64,000 bases of DNA from Planctomycetota bacterium. Its GTDB lineage: Bacteria > Planctomycetota > UBA1135 > GCA-002686595. The notes below the pieces were generated by a model. The model did no database searches and was not told where the DNA came from. It saw nothing but the letters and a program-made list of their open reading frames with translations. Each line of letters starts with the position of its first letter. The first letter of the stretch is position 1. A program made the position numbers and the translations under genes. Shown here piece by piece: positions 1-8,762 of this stretch. The DNA lies in NCBI GenBank assembly GCA_030746555.1, contig JASLMK010000046.1, forward strand, positions 1 through 64,000, read 5' to 3'.

Positions 1-499
<499 letters not shown>

Positions 500-607
500 C
501 CATTCTCCATTCGAGGCCCCGCCGTTCGCGGTGGGCTCCCCGAAGGGGGGATGGGCCCTTGGAGCATCGTGAACGACTCCAGCGCGGCCAATCCACCTTC
601 TTCCAAG

Positions 608-633
608 GGGAGACGGTCCACGGACTGTCTCCC
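608..633 (+). other. Hairpin in the 23S-5S spacer, probable rRNA processing stem
   Basis: Bases 608-618 (GGGAGACGGTC) pair with 623-633 (GACTGTCTCCC), giving an 11-bp stem with one G-T pair and a 4-base loop. It stands 7 bases in front of 5S. The stem is seen directly; a role in RNase processing of the precursor is inferred from its position. Confidence 0.5.
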
Positions 634-640
634 AGCGTAT

Positions 641-749
641 TCCCGGTGATCATGGAGTTCTGGCCATACCCGTTCCCATCCCGAACACGGTCGTCAAGCA
701 GTTCTCGCCGATGATAGTGCACTAGCGCGAAAGTAGGTTGTCGCCGGGT
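641..749 (+). rRNA. rrf: 5S ribosomal RNA
   Basis: The 5' and 3' ends form helix I (642-649 with 741-748), and the interior carries typical 5S elements such as CCCGTTCCCATCCCGAACACGG at 668-689 (helix II/III region) and GCGAAAGTAGG. It follows the 23S gene after a spacer of about 140 bases and is followed by a terminator. The length of about 108 nt is normal for bacteria. Ends are set by the helix and may be off by 1-2 bases. Confidence 0.93.
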
Positions 750-757
750 TTTCACAG

Positions 758-789
758 CACCCTCGGTTCTGCCGGGGGTGTTTTTTTTT
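758..789 (+). terminator. Intrinsic terminator of the rRNA operon
   Basis: CACCCTCGG (758-766) pairs with CCGGGGGTG (772-780) as a 9-bp stem with a 5-base loop, followed at once by nine T residues (781-789). This is a textbook Rho-independent terminator and the clearest one in the window. Confidence 0.93.
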
Positions 790-1534
790 GTCCACGTCGG
801 GGTGTCGGTTCGTCGGTAGGTACCGGCCGGGGCGTGCAGCCGCCGGACGGACGTGCAGTCTTGGGATCGAAGTGAGACCTGGCAGGAGGCCCGGCGAATC
901 CTGATCCAGGCTCTCGAGACCGCCCACGGGGGACCGTTGCGGAGTTGGGGCAGGCTCACGGGACCGGAGCGGCCAGCGGAGTGCGGTGGGGGCCAGCTGA
1001 TGGGGCCAAGGCTGGCATCGACAGGCGGTCGGGGCCCCCCCTGGGTGGTCCGGTGGGTTTGGGGTGGTGGCCGCGGTGCGCGCGCATCGTGCCGAGGGAA
1101 TCCGGCCACCTCGACGGCCTGGTGATGGGGCGGGGTTGGCCGGGTGTGCGCTTTGTTGCTGTCCTACCCGGTGGTGCGCAGGCAAGCTGTGGGCCGCGTG
1201 GAGCGTACCCATCCCATGGAGATCGATTGGCGGCCCCATTGCCGTCGAGGCGCAAAGGCGCCGGTGCCGAGAGCGGCGGCGCCGGCGGGGGCCGGGGCCT
1301 CACCGGTGGCCCGTCCGAGCTCGTGCGTTCGGGATCTTCGGTCCGAGTCGAGCCCCCTCCGGCCGGGGAGCCGCTGTTGCCGGGGGACTGCGTCTACGGG
1401 GATCGACGGCATTCCGAGGAGGGCACGCGCCCGGCAGGGGATGCTGGTTCACGATCAGGACGGCCGGGGCGAACGATCGGGGCGGGCCGGAGCGGGAGTC
1501 ACTGGCCGGGCTGCCTGAGAGGCCTGGCTTCTGA
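790..1534. other. Long intergenic region without a supported gene
   Basis: The 745 bases between the rRNA terminator and the first coding gene are GC-rich. Open frames exist on both strands, but their translations are Gly/Pro/Arg-rich, lack recognisable domains and overlap each other. I see no convincing promoter, repeat or RNA gene here. Confidence 0.6.
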
Positions 1535-3820
1535 ATGGATCGCTTCGCCCGGCTCCTGGTCCGCTACCGCATCGGTGCCTTGTGCGTTGCCGCTGCGCTG
1601 ACGGGCCTGGCGCTCGTGGGGATCTTCCACCTGCGCTTCGACGATGGGCCGCGGCGGGTCTTCCGGGCGGAGGATGCCGCCTACGAGTTGCTCGAGTCGG
1701 TCTACCGTGACTTCGGCGCCGACGACAACGAGTGCGTCGTCGTCCTGGAGGCCGAGGACTTCTTCAGGGCTCCGATACCGACCGCCCTGAGGGACCTGAG
1801 CGAGGCGTGTGCGGCGGTCGAGGGCGTGGAGTCCGTGCTCGGCCTACCGGAGTCGGTCCTCTTCTCGGGGATCTTCCCCCGGCCCCTGCTCCCCTCGCCG
1901 GGAGCGGACGAGCGGGCCCGGGAGCGGGCTCGGAAGCAGGCCGGGGAGAGCCCGCTGGTGAGCGGACATCTGCTCTCCGAGGACGGCAAGACCGCCGTGC
2001 TCTTCGTGCGCCTGGAGGGGAACGAGCTCTACGTGAGCGAGGTGGAGCCGCGGGTCGAGGCCCTGCAGGATGCGATCGACCGCTGGGAGGAGCGCACCGG
2101 CCTCGTCGCTCGTCTGACGGGCATCCCCCCCGTGCGGGTCGAGATCTACAAGGCCGTCCGGGAGGAGATCGTCCTCTTCCTCGGGGGCGGCGCCGGGCTC
2201 TGCTTCCTCCTGACCCTGGCCCTCTTCCGCAACCTGCGGGCGGTCGTCTGCACCTGTGCCGGGCCGGTGCTCGGAGCCCTGTGGACCCTGGGGTTCCTAG
2301 GGCTGGCGGGCGTGGAGATTGACATCATCACGACCGTGTTGCCCGCGCTGGTGGTCGTGATCGGGTTCACTGACGCGGTCCACCTGATGGTCGACATGCG
2401 CCGCGGGCGGCTGGCACGGGCCGGGGCCGAGCATGGGGGAGGGGCCGATGAGGGCGAGTCGGTCGCGCTGGCCACGTCCCGGAGCGCGATCGCCGACCTG
2501 GGGCTGCCCTGCATGCTGGCTTCGGTGACCACCGCCATCGGATTCGGCTCGCTCACTCTGGGGAGCATGGAGATCATCCGCGGCTTCGGCCTGGCGGCCG
2601 TCGTGGGGGTGCTGCTGACCTTCGGCGCCGTCGTCGTCGTCGTTCCCCTGTCCGCATCCTGGGCCGGGGACCTCGGCGGAACGCTCCCGGGAACCGCGCC
2701 CTCTCTGGCCCGCTGGAGGACGCGTTTCGGCCGGGCGATGGACGTGGTCACCCTCCGTCCGGGCCTGGTCGGCGGTGGCGGGATCGTCCTCATCGCCACG
2801 CTCCTGGTGCTCTCTGGCGACCTCGAGCCGGACAACCGACTGACCGAGGCGACGCCCCAGGACAACGAGTCGTTCGTGGCCATGCTGCGCTACGAGGAGG
2901 CTTTCGGAGGCGTCCTCGCGGGGTACGTGCTCATCGAGTGGGACGAGACCGTCACGCTCGGCTCGGGGAGGGTGGTCGAGGCTGCGCGAGCCGTGGAAGA
3001 GGCCCTGGGGAACCGCGAGGAGCTGTCCACCCCCTTCTCCATCGTCCACTTCCTCGATGCCGCGGGCCTCGAGCCCGCCGCCCTGCCGGGCTTGCTCGGC
3101 ATCCTGCCCACGGACGTGACCGCGCGCTTCGTGCGGCCGAAGCTGCGGCGTGCCCTCGTGGCGGTCAGCTTCCCCGACATCGCCTCGGAGCCCGTCGGCC
3201 CCCTCCTGGCCTCGCTCCAGGACGAGCTCGGGAGCTTGGCCGGTGAGCACCCCGGCATCAGCCTGCACCTGACGGGCACGAACGTCGTCGCGCGGGAGAA
3301 CATCAACAGCATGATCGTGGACCTGGTGAAGGGCCTGGCCTTCGCCGTGGGCGTGATCCTGCTCATCATCTCGATCGAGTTCCGCTCCTGGCGCCTCGGG
3401 TTGATCAGCCTGGTTCCAAACCTCCTGCCACTGGCCGCGGTCGCCGCGGCCTTGGCGGTCACCTCCCAGCCCCTCCAGATCACCAGCTCGATCGTCTTCA
3501 GCGTCCTGCTGGGCATCGCCGTGGACGACACGATCCACGTCCTGGCGCGCTTCCGCCGGGAGTTCGCCCTGGACCGGGACCTGCGCGGAGCGGTCCGGCG
3601 CACCTTCCTGGTCGTTGGGCGGGCACTGGCGATCACGACCACCGTCCTGATCGCCGGGTGCAGCGTGGTGCTGTTCTCGAGCATGCCCTCTTCCCGCCTG
3701 TTCGGGATCCTGCTCTGCTTCGGGTTGCTGGTCGCCCTCCTGGGAGACCTGGTGCTGCTCCCGGCCCTGATCGCGCTCACCGATCCCTCCCGACGGCGCC
3801 GAGCTGCAGGAGAGGGCTGA
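1535..3820 (+). CDS. RND superfamily (MMPL-type) transporter
   Basis: This 761-residue inner-membrane protein has the two-fold repeated RND layout: an N-terminal TM helix, a first periplasmic domain (about residues 35-200), a TM bundle, a second periplasmic domain (about 430-590) and a second TM bundle. Each bundle carries the family's polar TM4 signature: GFTDAVH in the first half and AVDDTIH in the second, where the acidic residue is expected to relay protons. MMPL proteins commonly export lipids or other hydrophobic molecules. Substrate is unknown; a radical SAM gene follows 119 bases downstream. The ATG start puts a hydrophobic helix at residues 10-30. No strong ribosome-binding site is seen. 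Confidence 0.88.
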   Translation: MDRFARLLVRYRIGALCVAAALTGLALVGIFHLRFDDGPRRVFRAEDAAYELLESVYRDFGADDNECVVVLEAEDFFRAPIPTALRDLSEACAAVEGVESVLGLPESVLFSGIFPRPLLPSPGADERARERARKQAGESPLVSGHLLSEDGKTAVLFVRLEGNELYVSEVEPRVEALQDAIDRWEERTGLVARLTGIPPVRVEIYKAVREEIVLFLGGGAGLCFLLTLALFRNLRAVVCTCAGPVLGALWTLGFLGLAGVEIDIITTVLPALVVVIGFTDAVHLMVDMRRGRLARAGAEHGGGADEGESVALATSRSAIADLGLPCMLASVTTAIGFGSLTLGSMEIIRGFGLAAVVGVLLTFGAVVVVVPLSASWAGDLGGTLPGTAPSLARWRTRFGRAMDVVTLRPGLVGGGGIVLIATLLVLSGDLEPDNRLTEATPQDNESFVAMLRYEEAFGGVLAGYVLIEWDETVTLGSGRVVEAARAVEEALGNREELSTPFSIVHFLDAAGLEPAALPGLLGILPTDVTARFVRPKLRRALVAVSFPDIASEPVGPLLASLQDELGSLAGEHPGISLHLTGTNVVARENINSMIVDLVKGLAFAVGVILLIISIEFRSWRLGLISLVPNLLPLAAVAAALAVTSQPLQITSSIVFSVLLGIAVDDTIHVLARFRREFALDRDLRGAVRRTFLVVGRALAITTTVLIAGCSVVLFSSMPSSRLFGILLCFGLLVALLGDLVLLPALIALTDPSRRRRAAGEG

Positions 3821-3891
3821 GTCTCGAATCCCCGCTCGGCGGAACGTGCGATGGGCTCGCAGCGCAGCGCTGGCCGACGCCCACGATCGTG

Positions 3892-3897
3892 TAAACT
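3892..3897 (+). promoter_or_regulatory. Candidate -10 element before the radical SAM gene
   Basis: TAAACT stands 42 bases before the ATG at 3940, in a GC-rich spacer. No good -35 partner is visible, so this is a weak call. Confidence 0.3.
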
Positions 3898-3939
3898 AGG
3901 TGTCGAGGTCTCCTCCGCTCCCCGAGAGTCCACCCCCCG

Positions 3940-5919
3940 ATGGATCCCCAGCACCCCGAGCCCGAGAGCGGGGAGATCAAGAACATCCTCCTGATCTCGC
4001 CCTTTGCCAAGAACGAGTCCCTTTGGGTCACGGGCGAGGAGAGCGCCGCCTGCAAGGTGCTCAACAACTTCCCGCCCCTGGGCCTGGCCACGGTCGCCGG
4101 CCTGACCCCGAGGGAGGGCTATCGGGTGCAGCTGTGGGACGAGGTCGTCCATGGCGTGATCACGCCCGAGACGGAGTTCGATCAGCCCTTCGACCTCGCC
4201 GCCGTGACCGGCTACGCCATGCACCGCAAGCGGGCCCTGGAGCTGTGCGAGCTGTTCAAGGCCCAAGGCGTCTTGACCGCGGTCGGAGGTCCCGGAGTGT
4301 CGGGAGAGCCCAAGGCCTACGCCGGCACCGCGGACATCGTGTTCGTGGGCGAGGTCGAGTGCTCCTGGCCGCGCTTCCTGGAGGACTGGCGAACCGGCGA
4401 GGTGCAGCACGAGTACCACCAGATCGACAAGCCGTCCCTGGAGGACAGCCTCCCGCCGCGCTGGGACAGCATGGTGGCCCAGATGCAGCACTACGGCATG
4501 GGCGCCATCCAGACGACCCGGGGCTGTCCATACGACTGTGAGTTCTGCGACGTGATCTACCTCTTCGGCCGCCGCCAGAGGCACAAACCGATCAACTTGG
4601 TGATCGAGGAACTCGAGGAGATGATCTCCTTCGGATTCGAGTGGGTGTTCTTCTGCGACGACGAGTTCGGGGGGGATCCCAAGTACGCGAAGGCGCTCCT
4701 GCGGCGACTGATCGAGGTCAATGCGGGACTGGAGAAGAAGATCCGCTTCTCGACGCAGATGTGCATCACCGCCGCCGGGGACCCGGAGTTCTGCCAGCTC
4801 CTCGCGGAGGCGAACTTCGACATGGTCTTCGTGGGCATCGAGTCCGCCAGCACCAAGGCCCTCAAGGGTGCGAACAAGCTGCAGAACCTGCGCGGGGATC
4901 TCCTGGACAGCATCCACACCCTGCTCTCCCACGGCATCGGCATTCGCTCCGGAATGATCGTCGGGTTCGACGAAGACGACACGGGGATCTTCGACACGAC
5001 CTTCGAGTTCCTTCAGAAGGCCTGCCTGCCGAGCGTGGGCATCTACATGCTCTCGGCTCCACTGGGGACGCGTCTGTGGATGCGCCTGATGCACGAGGGC
5101 CGCGTGCTCTCACTCGCCAAGAACAAGGACCTCGGCCCCGCACGCGCCCTGACCAACATCATCCCCAAGGGCATGACGCGCATGGAGCTGTATCGCGGCT
5201 ACGCCGGGCTGCTCGAGCGCGTCTACTCCTGGGAGAGCTTCGCCGACCGGATCTGCGGCTTCCTGACCCTGGCCCGGGACTCGTTCCGGCACGAGGACGG
5301 CGGCGAGTCGTGCGTGGAGGTGGAGGCCCTCGTGGAGCGGCTCGAAGGGGGTGCCGACTTGCGCGCCGCCGCGGAGAGGATCCTGTCCCACGCGGAGGCG
5401 ACCGCGCCGCACCTGCTCCTGCGCGCCCGGGACCTCATCGTGCAGCACGCGCGGTTCGTGGAGTCCATCCAGGCGACCCTGCCGGCCCTGGCCCGCAACA
5501 TCGAGCGGGAGGAAGCGGGTGAGATGATCCTGGAGCCGTTCGAGCGTGCCATGCCCCTCCCCCAGGACTTCAAGGTAGGGCTCGGGAAGATCCTGCCCGG
5601 CGTCCACAAGCGAGTCTACGTCAACCTCGAGCGGCCCGAGCAGGCACCCAAGGCGCTCACCGACGTCTTCGGCGAGTTTCTGTTGCGCGTGGGCGAGGGC
5701 TTTCGTGGTTTCGAGGACCACCACGCGACCCTCATCGAGGAGCTCTGCGACCGGACCTGCGCCGAGTACAACGGCGTGGCCGCGGTGCACTTCGAGCCCG
5801 CTAGCGAGGCCGACATCGCCGCCGCCACAGACCTGCCGAACATCAAGCGCACTCGCCTGGTGGACGACCTCTTCAAGAGCGTCTTCCAGAAGCTGTCCGC
5901 GACCCGTCAGGGGGCCTGA
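3940..5919 (+). CDS. B12-binding-type radical SAM protein (DUF4070-like)
   Basis: This 659-residue protein has an N-terminal Rossmann-like region of the B12-binding radical SAM type (about 15-165) and then the radical SAM core. The iron-sulfur motif is Cys196-x3-Cys200-x2-Cys203, within RGCPYDCEFCD, and the following LFGRRQRHK stretch is typical of the DUF4070 group. A classical cobalamin DxHxxG motif is not evident. From about residue 430 to 659 there is an extra helical region I cannot assign. Relatives include hopanoid and other lipid methylases, but the sequence alone does not fix a substrate. The MMPL exporter upstream hints at lipid or envelope chemistry. It converges with the sulfatase gene only 8 bases away. 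Confidence 0.85.
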   Translation: MDPQHPEPESGEIKNILLISPFAKNESLWVTGEESAACKVLNNFPPLGLATVAGLTPREGYRVQLWDEVVHGVITPETEFDQPFDLAAVTGYAMHRKRALELCELFKAQGVLTAVGGPGVSGEPKAYAGTADIVFVGEVECSWPRFLEDWRTGEVQHEYHQIDKPSLEDSLPPRWDSMVAQMQHYGMGAIQTTRGCPYDCEFCDVIYLFGRRQRHKPINLVIEELEEMISFGFEWVFFCDDEFGGDPKYAKALLRRLIEVNAGLEKKIRFSTQMCITAAGDPEFCQLLAEANFDMVFVGIESASTKALKGANKLQNLRGDLLDSIHTLLSHGIGIRSGMIVGFDEDDTGIFDTTFEFLQKACLPSVGIYMLSAPLGTRLWMRLMHEGRVLSLAKNKDLGPARALTNIIPKGMTRMELYRGYAGLLERVYSWESFADRICGFLTLARDSFRHEDGGESCVEVEALVERLEGGADLRAAAERILSHAEATAPHLLLRARDLIVQHARFVESIQATLPALARNIEREEAGEMILEPFERAMPLPQDFKVGLGKILPGVHKRVYVNLERPEQAPKALTDVFGEFLLRVGEGFRGFEDHHATLIEELCDRTCAEYNGVAAVHFEPASEADIAAATDLPNIKRTRLVDDLFKSVFQKLSATRQGA

Positions 5920-5927
5920 GGTAGTCC

Positions 5928-7325
5928 TCAGCGCGCGGTAGGCAGCTTCCAGCGGGGAGAGGGCGTGTAGGCCTCCTCCATCAAGCCGACGAGCTCGGCG
6001 AGCAGCTCGGGCCGCTGCCCGGCGAGATCGTCGCTCTCGCCGATGTCGGCTTCCAGGTCGTACAACCGGGGGGCCGAGGCGATCGGTTGCTGGACCACCT
6101 TCCAGCGCCCGCGGCACAGCGCCTGGCCCCCGCCGCGTTCGTAGAAGGCCCAGTACTGGTACGGCGCCGGGCGCTGGCCGGACTCGCCGAGGAGGGTGGG
6201 CGCGAAGGAGAGGCCGTCCACGTTCGCCGGCAGGTGCTCGCCGGCGCCCGCGAGTTCCGCCAGGGTGGGCATCAGGTCCCAGAACGCTGCGGCGTGGGCG
6301 GTATCGCGGCCCCCACGGATCGTCCCCGGCCAGGAGGCGATCAGCGGCACCCGGATCCCGCCCTCCGTCAGATCGCGCTTGGTCCCTCGCAGGGGCCCGT
6401 TGGAGTCGAAGAACGCCGCACGGTGGCCGCTCTCGTTGTGGGGCCCGTTGTCGGAGGTGAACAGCAGCAGGGTGCGCTCGAGGATCCCGCGCTCGGCGAG
6501 GCGGTCCACGATGCGCCCGACGTCGCGGTCGATCCGCGCCACCATGCCGGCAAAACCGCGTTCGGGCGCGGGCCAGTCCCGCTCCGCGTAGGGGGAGTCC
6601 GAGGGGACCTCCATCCCCCGCCGGCCGGCCTCGTTGTTCGCGTGCGGAAGGGTCCAGGCGACCATGGCGAAGAAGGACTCCTGCGCGTGCTCGTCGACGA
6701 ACTCCAGGGCGGCGTCTGTGATCAGGTCGTGGCTGTAGTCGATCTTCTCCGTCGCCTCGCCCTGGCCGTGCTTGCCTTCGTTCGGCACCACGTTGCGCAA
6801 GGCGACGCGCTCCTCGTCACGGATCAGGAACGAGGGGTAGTGGTTGTGGGCGTGGTGCTGATCGAGGTAGCCGAAGAACGTGTCGAACCCCTGGCGCGTC
6901 GGCACTCCCTCCGATCCCTCGTGCCCGATGCCCCACTTGCCGAAGAGCCCGGTCGCGTAGCCACCCTCTGCGAGCACCTCTGCCAGGGTCACGGTCTCCG
7001 CCTTCAGGTTCTGCTTGCCGTTCCCGCGGATCTCGCAGTGCCCGGTGTGCAGCCCCGTCATCAGGACGGCGCGCGAGGGTGCGCAAACCGTCGAGCCCGA
7101 GTAGAAGCGCGTGAAGCGCACCCCCTCGGCGGCCAGGCGGTCGAGGCTCGGGGTCTGGATCTGCTCCTGCCCGTAGCAGCCCAGGTCCCCGTAGCCCAGG
7201 TCATCCACGACCATCAGGACGATGTTGGGGCGAGTCGGCTCGTCGCGTGCGATGGCCGACGAGGCCGGGCTGCCGAGCAGCAGAGCCGCGATCCAGCAGG
7301 CCGACGTCGTGGAGGGGTACTGCAT
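5928..7325 (-). CDS. Secreted sulfatase (formylglycine-dependent)
   Basis: This is a 465-residue arylsulfatase-family hydrolase. Residues 1-27 look like a signal peptide, and the alkaline-phosphatase fold opens with NIVLMVVDDLGYGDLGCYG, whose two adjacent Asp residues bind the metal. The sulfatase signature CAPSR begins at Cys81, the residue converted to formylglycine by the family's maturase, so an external maturase is needed. A second metal site motif, FTSDNGPHNES, is present. Sulfatases of this type remove sulfate from glycans or other esters in the periplasm and are especially numerous in planctomycetes. The ATG at 7325 is chosen over longer options because it starts the signal peptide and lies 7 bases after a -10-like CATACT. 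Confidence 0.93.
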   Translation of the reverse strand: MQYPSTTSACWIAALLLGSPASSAIARDEPTRPNIVLMVVDDLGYGDLGCYGQEQIQTPSLDRLAAEGVRFTRFYSGSTVCAPSRAVLMTGLHTGHCEIRGNGKQNLKAETVTLAEVLAEGGYATGLFGKWGIGHEGSEGVPTRQGFDTFFGYLDQHHAHNHYPSFLIRDEERVALRNVVPNEGKHGQGEATEKIDYSHDLITDAALEFVDEHAQESFFAMVAWTLPHANNEAGRRGMEVPSDSPYAERDWPAPERGFAGMVARIDRDVGRIVDRLAERGILERTLLLFTSDNGPHNESGHRAAFFDSNGPLRGTKRDLTEGGIRVPLIASWPGTIRGGRDTAHAAAFWDLMPTLAELAGAGEHLPANVDGLSFAPTLLGESGQRPAPYQYWAFYERGGGQALCRGRWKVVQQPIASAPRLYDLEADIGESDDLAGQRPELLAELVGLMEEAYTPSPRWKLPTAR

Positions 7326-7332
7326 GGAGAGC

Positions 7333-7338
7333 AGTATG
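7333..7338 (-). promoter_or_regulatory. Candidate -10 element of a leaderless sulfatase transcript
   Basis: On the minus strand CATACT ends 7 bases before the sulfatase ATG. The spacing would place the transcription start at or next to the start codon. No clear -35 is seen. Confidence 0.35.
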
Positions 7339-7461
7339 CCGCCAACGCGGCGGGGGGGGAGAGCAATGCGTCGTGCGGCACCCCTCCGGAGCGTGGCCTG
7401 CTGGGGAGTCGTCGCCCGGGACGTCGTCGCCGGGGACATCGTCGCCGGGATGGCCGTGCCC

Positions 7462-8088
7462 TCAGAACTGGCGCACGACTCCGATCACGACACCTCGCAC
7501 CTCGACCTCGTCGACCAGGATCGGCTCCATGGCCTGGTTGGCCGGTTGGAGGCGCACGCCTTCGCCCTCGCGGTAGTACCGCTTGAGCGTGGCCTCTTCG
7601 TCGTCGAGCACGGCCACGACGGTCTCCCCGTCGGTGGCGGTCGAACGACGCTCGACCAGCACGATGTCGCCGTCGCAGATGGCGTCCTCGATCATCGAAT
7701 CGCCCCGCACCCGCAAGGCGTAGACCTCGCCGCCCTCCGGCACCCATTGCGCGAGGTCGAGCTCCTCGGGAGATTCGACGGCCTCGATCGGGCTGCCCGC
7801 GGCGATCCGCCCGAGGATCGGTACGACCGGCTGGGAGGCGGGAGCTTGGGGCGCATCGGATTCCACGATGCGCAGCCCACGGCTGACGCCGCGGGCTGCG
7901 CGTTCGATGACGCCCTTGCGCTCCAGCTCACCGATGTGGCCGAAGATCGTCACCTTGTTCACGCCGAAGGCCGCTGCGATCTCCTCGAGGGTCGGGCTGA
8001 TGCCCTGCTCCGCGGTGTAGTCGCGCAGGAAGTCGAGGATCTCGTGCTGGCGGCGGGTCAGGGGGGGTGCGCTGGGGCCGACGTTCAT
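7462..8088 (-). CDS. lexA: LexA repressor (SOS regulator, self-cleaving)
   Basis: The 208-residue protein has an N-terminal winged helix (about 8-72), a linker and a C-terminal S24 peptidase-like domain. The self-cleavage bond is Ala97-Gly98 in GRIAAGSP. The catalytic pair is Ser131 (RGDSMIEDAI) and Lys169 (EATLKRYY). All key residues are present, so it should be a RecA-responsive repressor of DNA-damage genes. The sulfatase gene lies downstream on the same strand after 136 bases. A GTTC-N7-GTTC direct repeat about 390 bases upstream probably serves as an operator. Confidence 0.95.
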   Translation of the reverse strand: MNVGPSAPPLTRRQHEILDFLRDYTAEQGISPTLEEIAAAFGVNKVTIFGHIGELERKGVIERAARGVSRGLRIVESDAPQAPASQPVVPILGRIAAGSPIEAVESPEELDLAQWVPEGGEVYALRVRGDSMIEDAICDGDIVLVERRSTATDGETVVAVLDDEEATLKRYYREGEGVRLQPANQAMEPILVDEVEVRGVVIGVVRQF

Positions 8089-8170
8089 GATGGGTCGTCC
8101 ATGGGCGGTGGGTGTGCGGGTTTCGCGGCCCTGGATGGGGCGTGGCCTCGGAGGCCGATCGGCCCCGTTC

Positions 8171-8248
8171 TCAGACCAGGAAGGCCCCGGAGAAGAGGAC
8201 GAGGAAGAAGATCAGGGAGCCGCCTTCGGCGCGCAGGAGTCGGGTCAT
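8171..8248 (-). CDS. Possible 25-residue membrane peptide upstream of lexA
   Basis: An ATG-started frame of 25 codons begins with MTRLLRAEGG and continues as a fully hydrophobic stretch, SLIFFLVLFSGAFLV, to its end. Nearly all codons end in G or C, as in neighbouring genes. It lies on the lexA strand, between the candidate LexA-controlled promoter and lexA, so it could be made on the same transcript. Small one-helix peptides under SOS control exist elsewhere (for example TisB and SidA), but there is no sequence evidence of homology. No Shine-Dalgarno motif is visible. A chance ORF cannot be excluded. Confidence 0.3.
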   Translation of the reverse strand: MTRLLRAEGGSLIFFLVLFSGAFLV

Positions 8249-8456
8249 GGGGAGCTCGTCGTGGCTGGTGGGTGGTCGGGGCGGGGAGGGTGAGGTGGAG
8301 AGTGCGGGGGAGGGATGGGTGGGACAGGTCTGGGGAGCGATCGGAGGGCTCCACGGTCAGGTGTCAGCCCAGGGCAGGGCGCGGGAGATGGCTGTGGAGC
8401 GTGGTTCCCGCCGGAGGGGGAGCTCCGTTCGCCCTGCCCGTGGCTAACAGATGCCT

Positions 8457-8484
8457 AATCTATCGGCCGGTCGGACCCGAACAA
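8457..8484 (-). promoter_or_regulatory. Candidate promoter for lexA
   Basis: On the minus strand TTGTTC (8484-8479) is separated by 16 bases from TAGATT (8462-8457). The predicted start near 8450 would give a leader of about 360 bases before lexA. The -35 hexamer lies inside the candidate LexA operator, which suits repression. Confidence 0.45.
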
Positions 8485-8493
8485 GACCCGAAC
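8479..8493 (-). promoter_or_regulatory. Candidate LexA operator, direct repeat GTTC-N7-GTTC
   Basis: The minus strand reads GTTCGGGTCTTGTTC. The repeat extends to two perfect 9-base copies of GTTCGGGTC spaced one helical turn (11 bases) apart, at 8474-8493. GTTC-N7-GTTC is the established LexA box of Alphaproteobacteria. Here it overlaps the -35 region of the likely lexA promoter. Binding by this LexA is inferred. Confidence 0.5.
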
Positions 8494-8750
8494 CGATGAA
8501 ATCGTCGGTGCGGTCCCCCCAGCGGGACGGACCGTGCGGGGTCTCGGTGGGGTTGGGGGCTGCGGGTGCTCTCGGGCGTGTGCTGATGGGTGGAGTCAGG
8601 CCCCGGGCACGGTGATCTCGTCGCTGGGTGCCCCCCGTTGGGCACGTGGGCTTGGGAGCGATGGCGGGGCGCTCGGCGGAGGCAGCGGTCACCGATGGCA
8701 GGCTCTTCAGGCCAACGTCGGGCAGCGGGGACGCTGCGTGGCGGTGACGC
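8494..8750. other. Intergenic region between the divergent lexA and nadB units
   Basis: These 257 bases separate the lexA operator from the nadB -10 element. A 39-codon frame starts at 8497, but its Gly/Arg/Val-rich product has no features of a real protein. I see no other gene, repeat or RNA structure. Confidence 0.5.
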
Positions 8751-8756
8751 TAGAAT
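8751..8756 (+). promoter_or_regulatory. -10 element TAGAAT of a probably leaderless nadB transcript
   Basis: TAGAAT ends 6 bases before the nadB ATG at 8763, so transcription should start at about the A of the start codon. There is a GGGAGG between them that could also act as a ribosome-binding site if transcription began further upstream. No good -35 is seen. Confidence 0.45.
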
Positions 8757-8762
8757 GGGAGG

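Noticed and set aside
1040-1070. G-quadruplex candidate in the spacer after 5S
   Set aside because: The G runs are mostly two to four long and irregular; in such a GC-rich genome this is expected by chance.
945-1601. 218-codon frame after the rRNA operon
   Set aside because: Low-complexity Gly/Arg/Ser-rich product that overlaps the MMPL gene start; no ribosome-binding site or domain.
3940-5919. Assignment as hopanoid C-2 methylase (HpnP)
   Set aside because: The radical SAM motif region is similar at family level, but no hopanoid genes are near and the C-terminal region differs, so a specific name would be a guess.
8497-8616. 39-codon frame between lexA and nadB
   Set aside because: Gly/Val/Arg-rich with no signal, helix pattern or ribosome-binding site; weaker than the two small frames that are listed.
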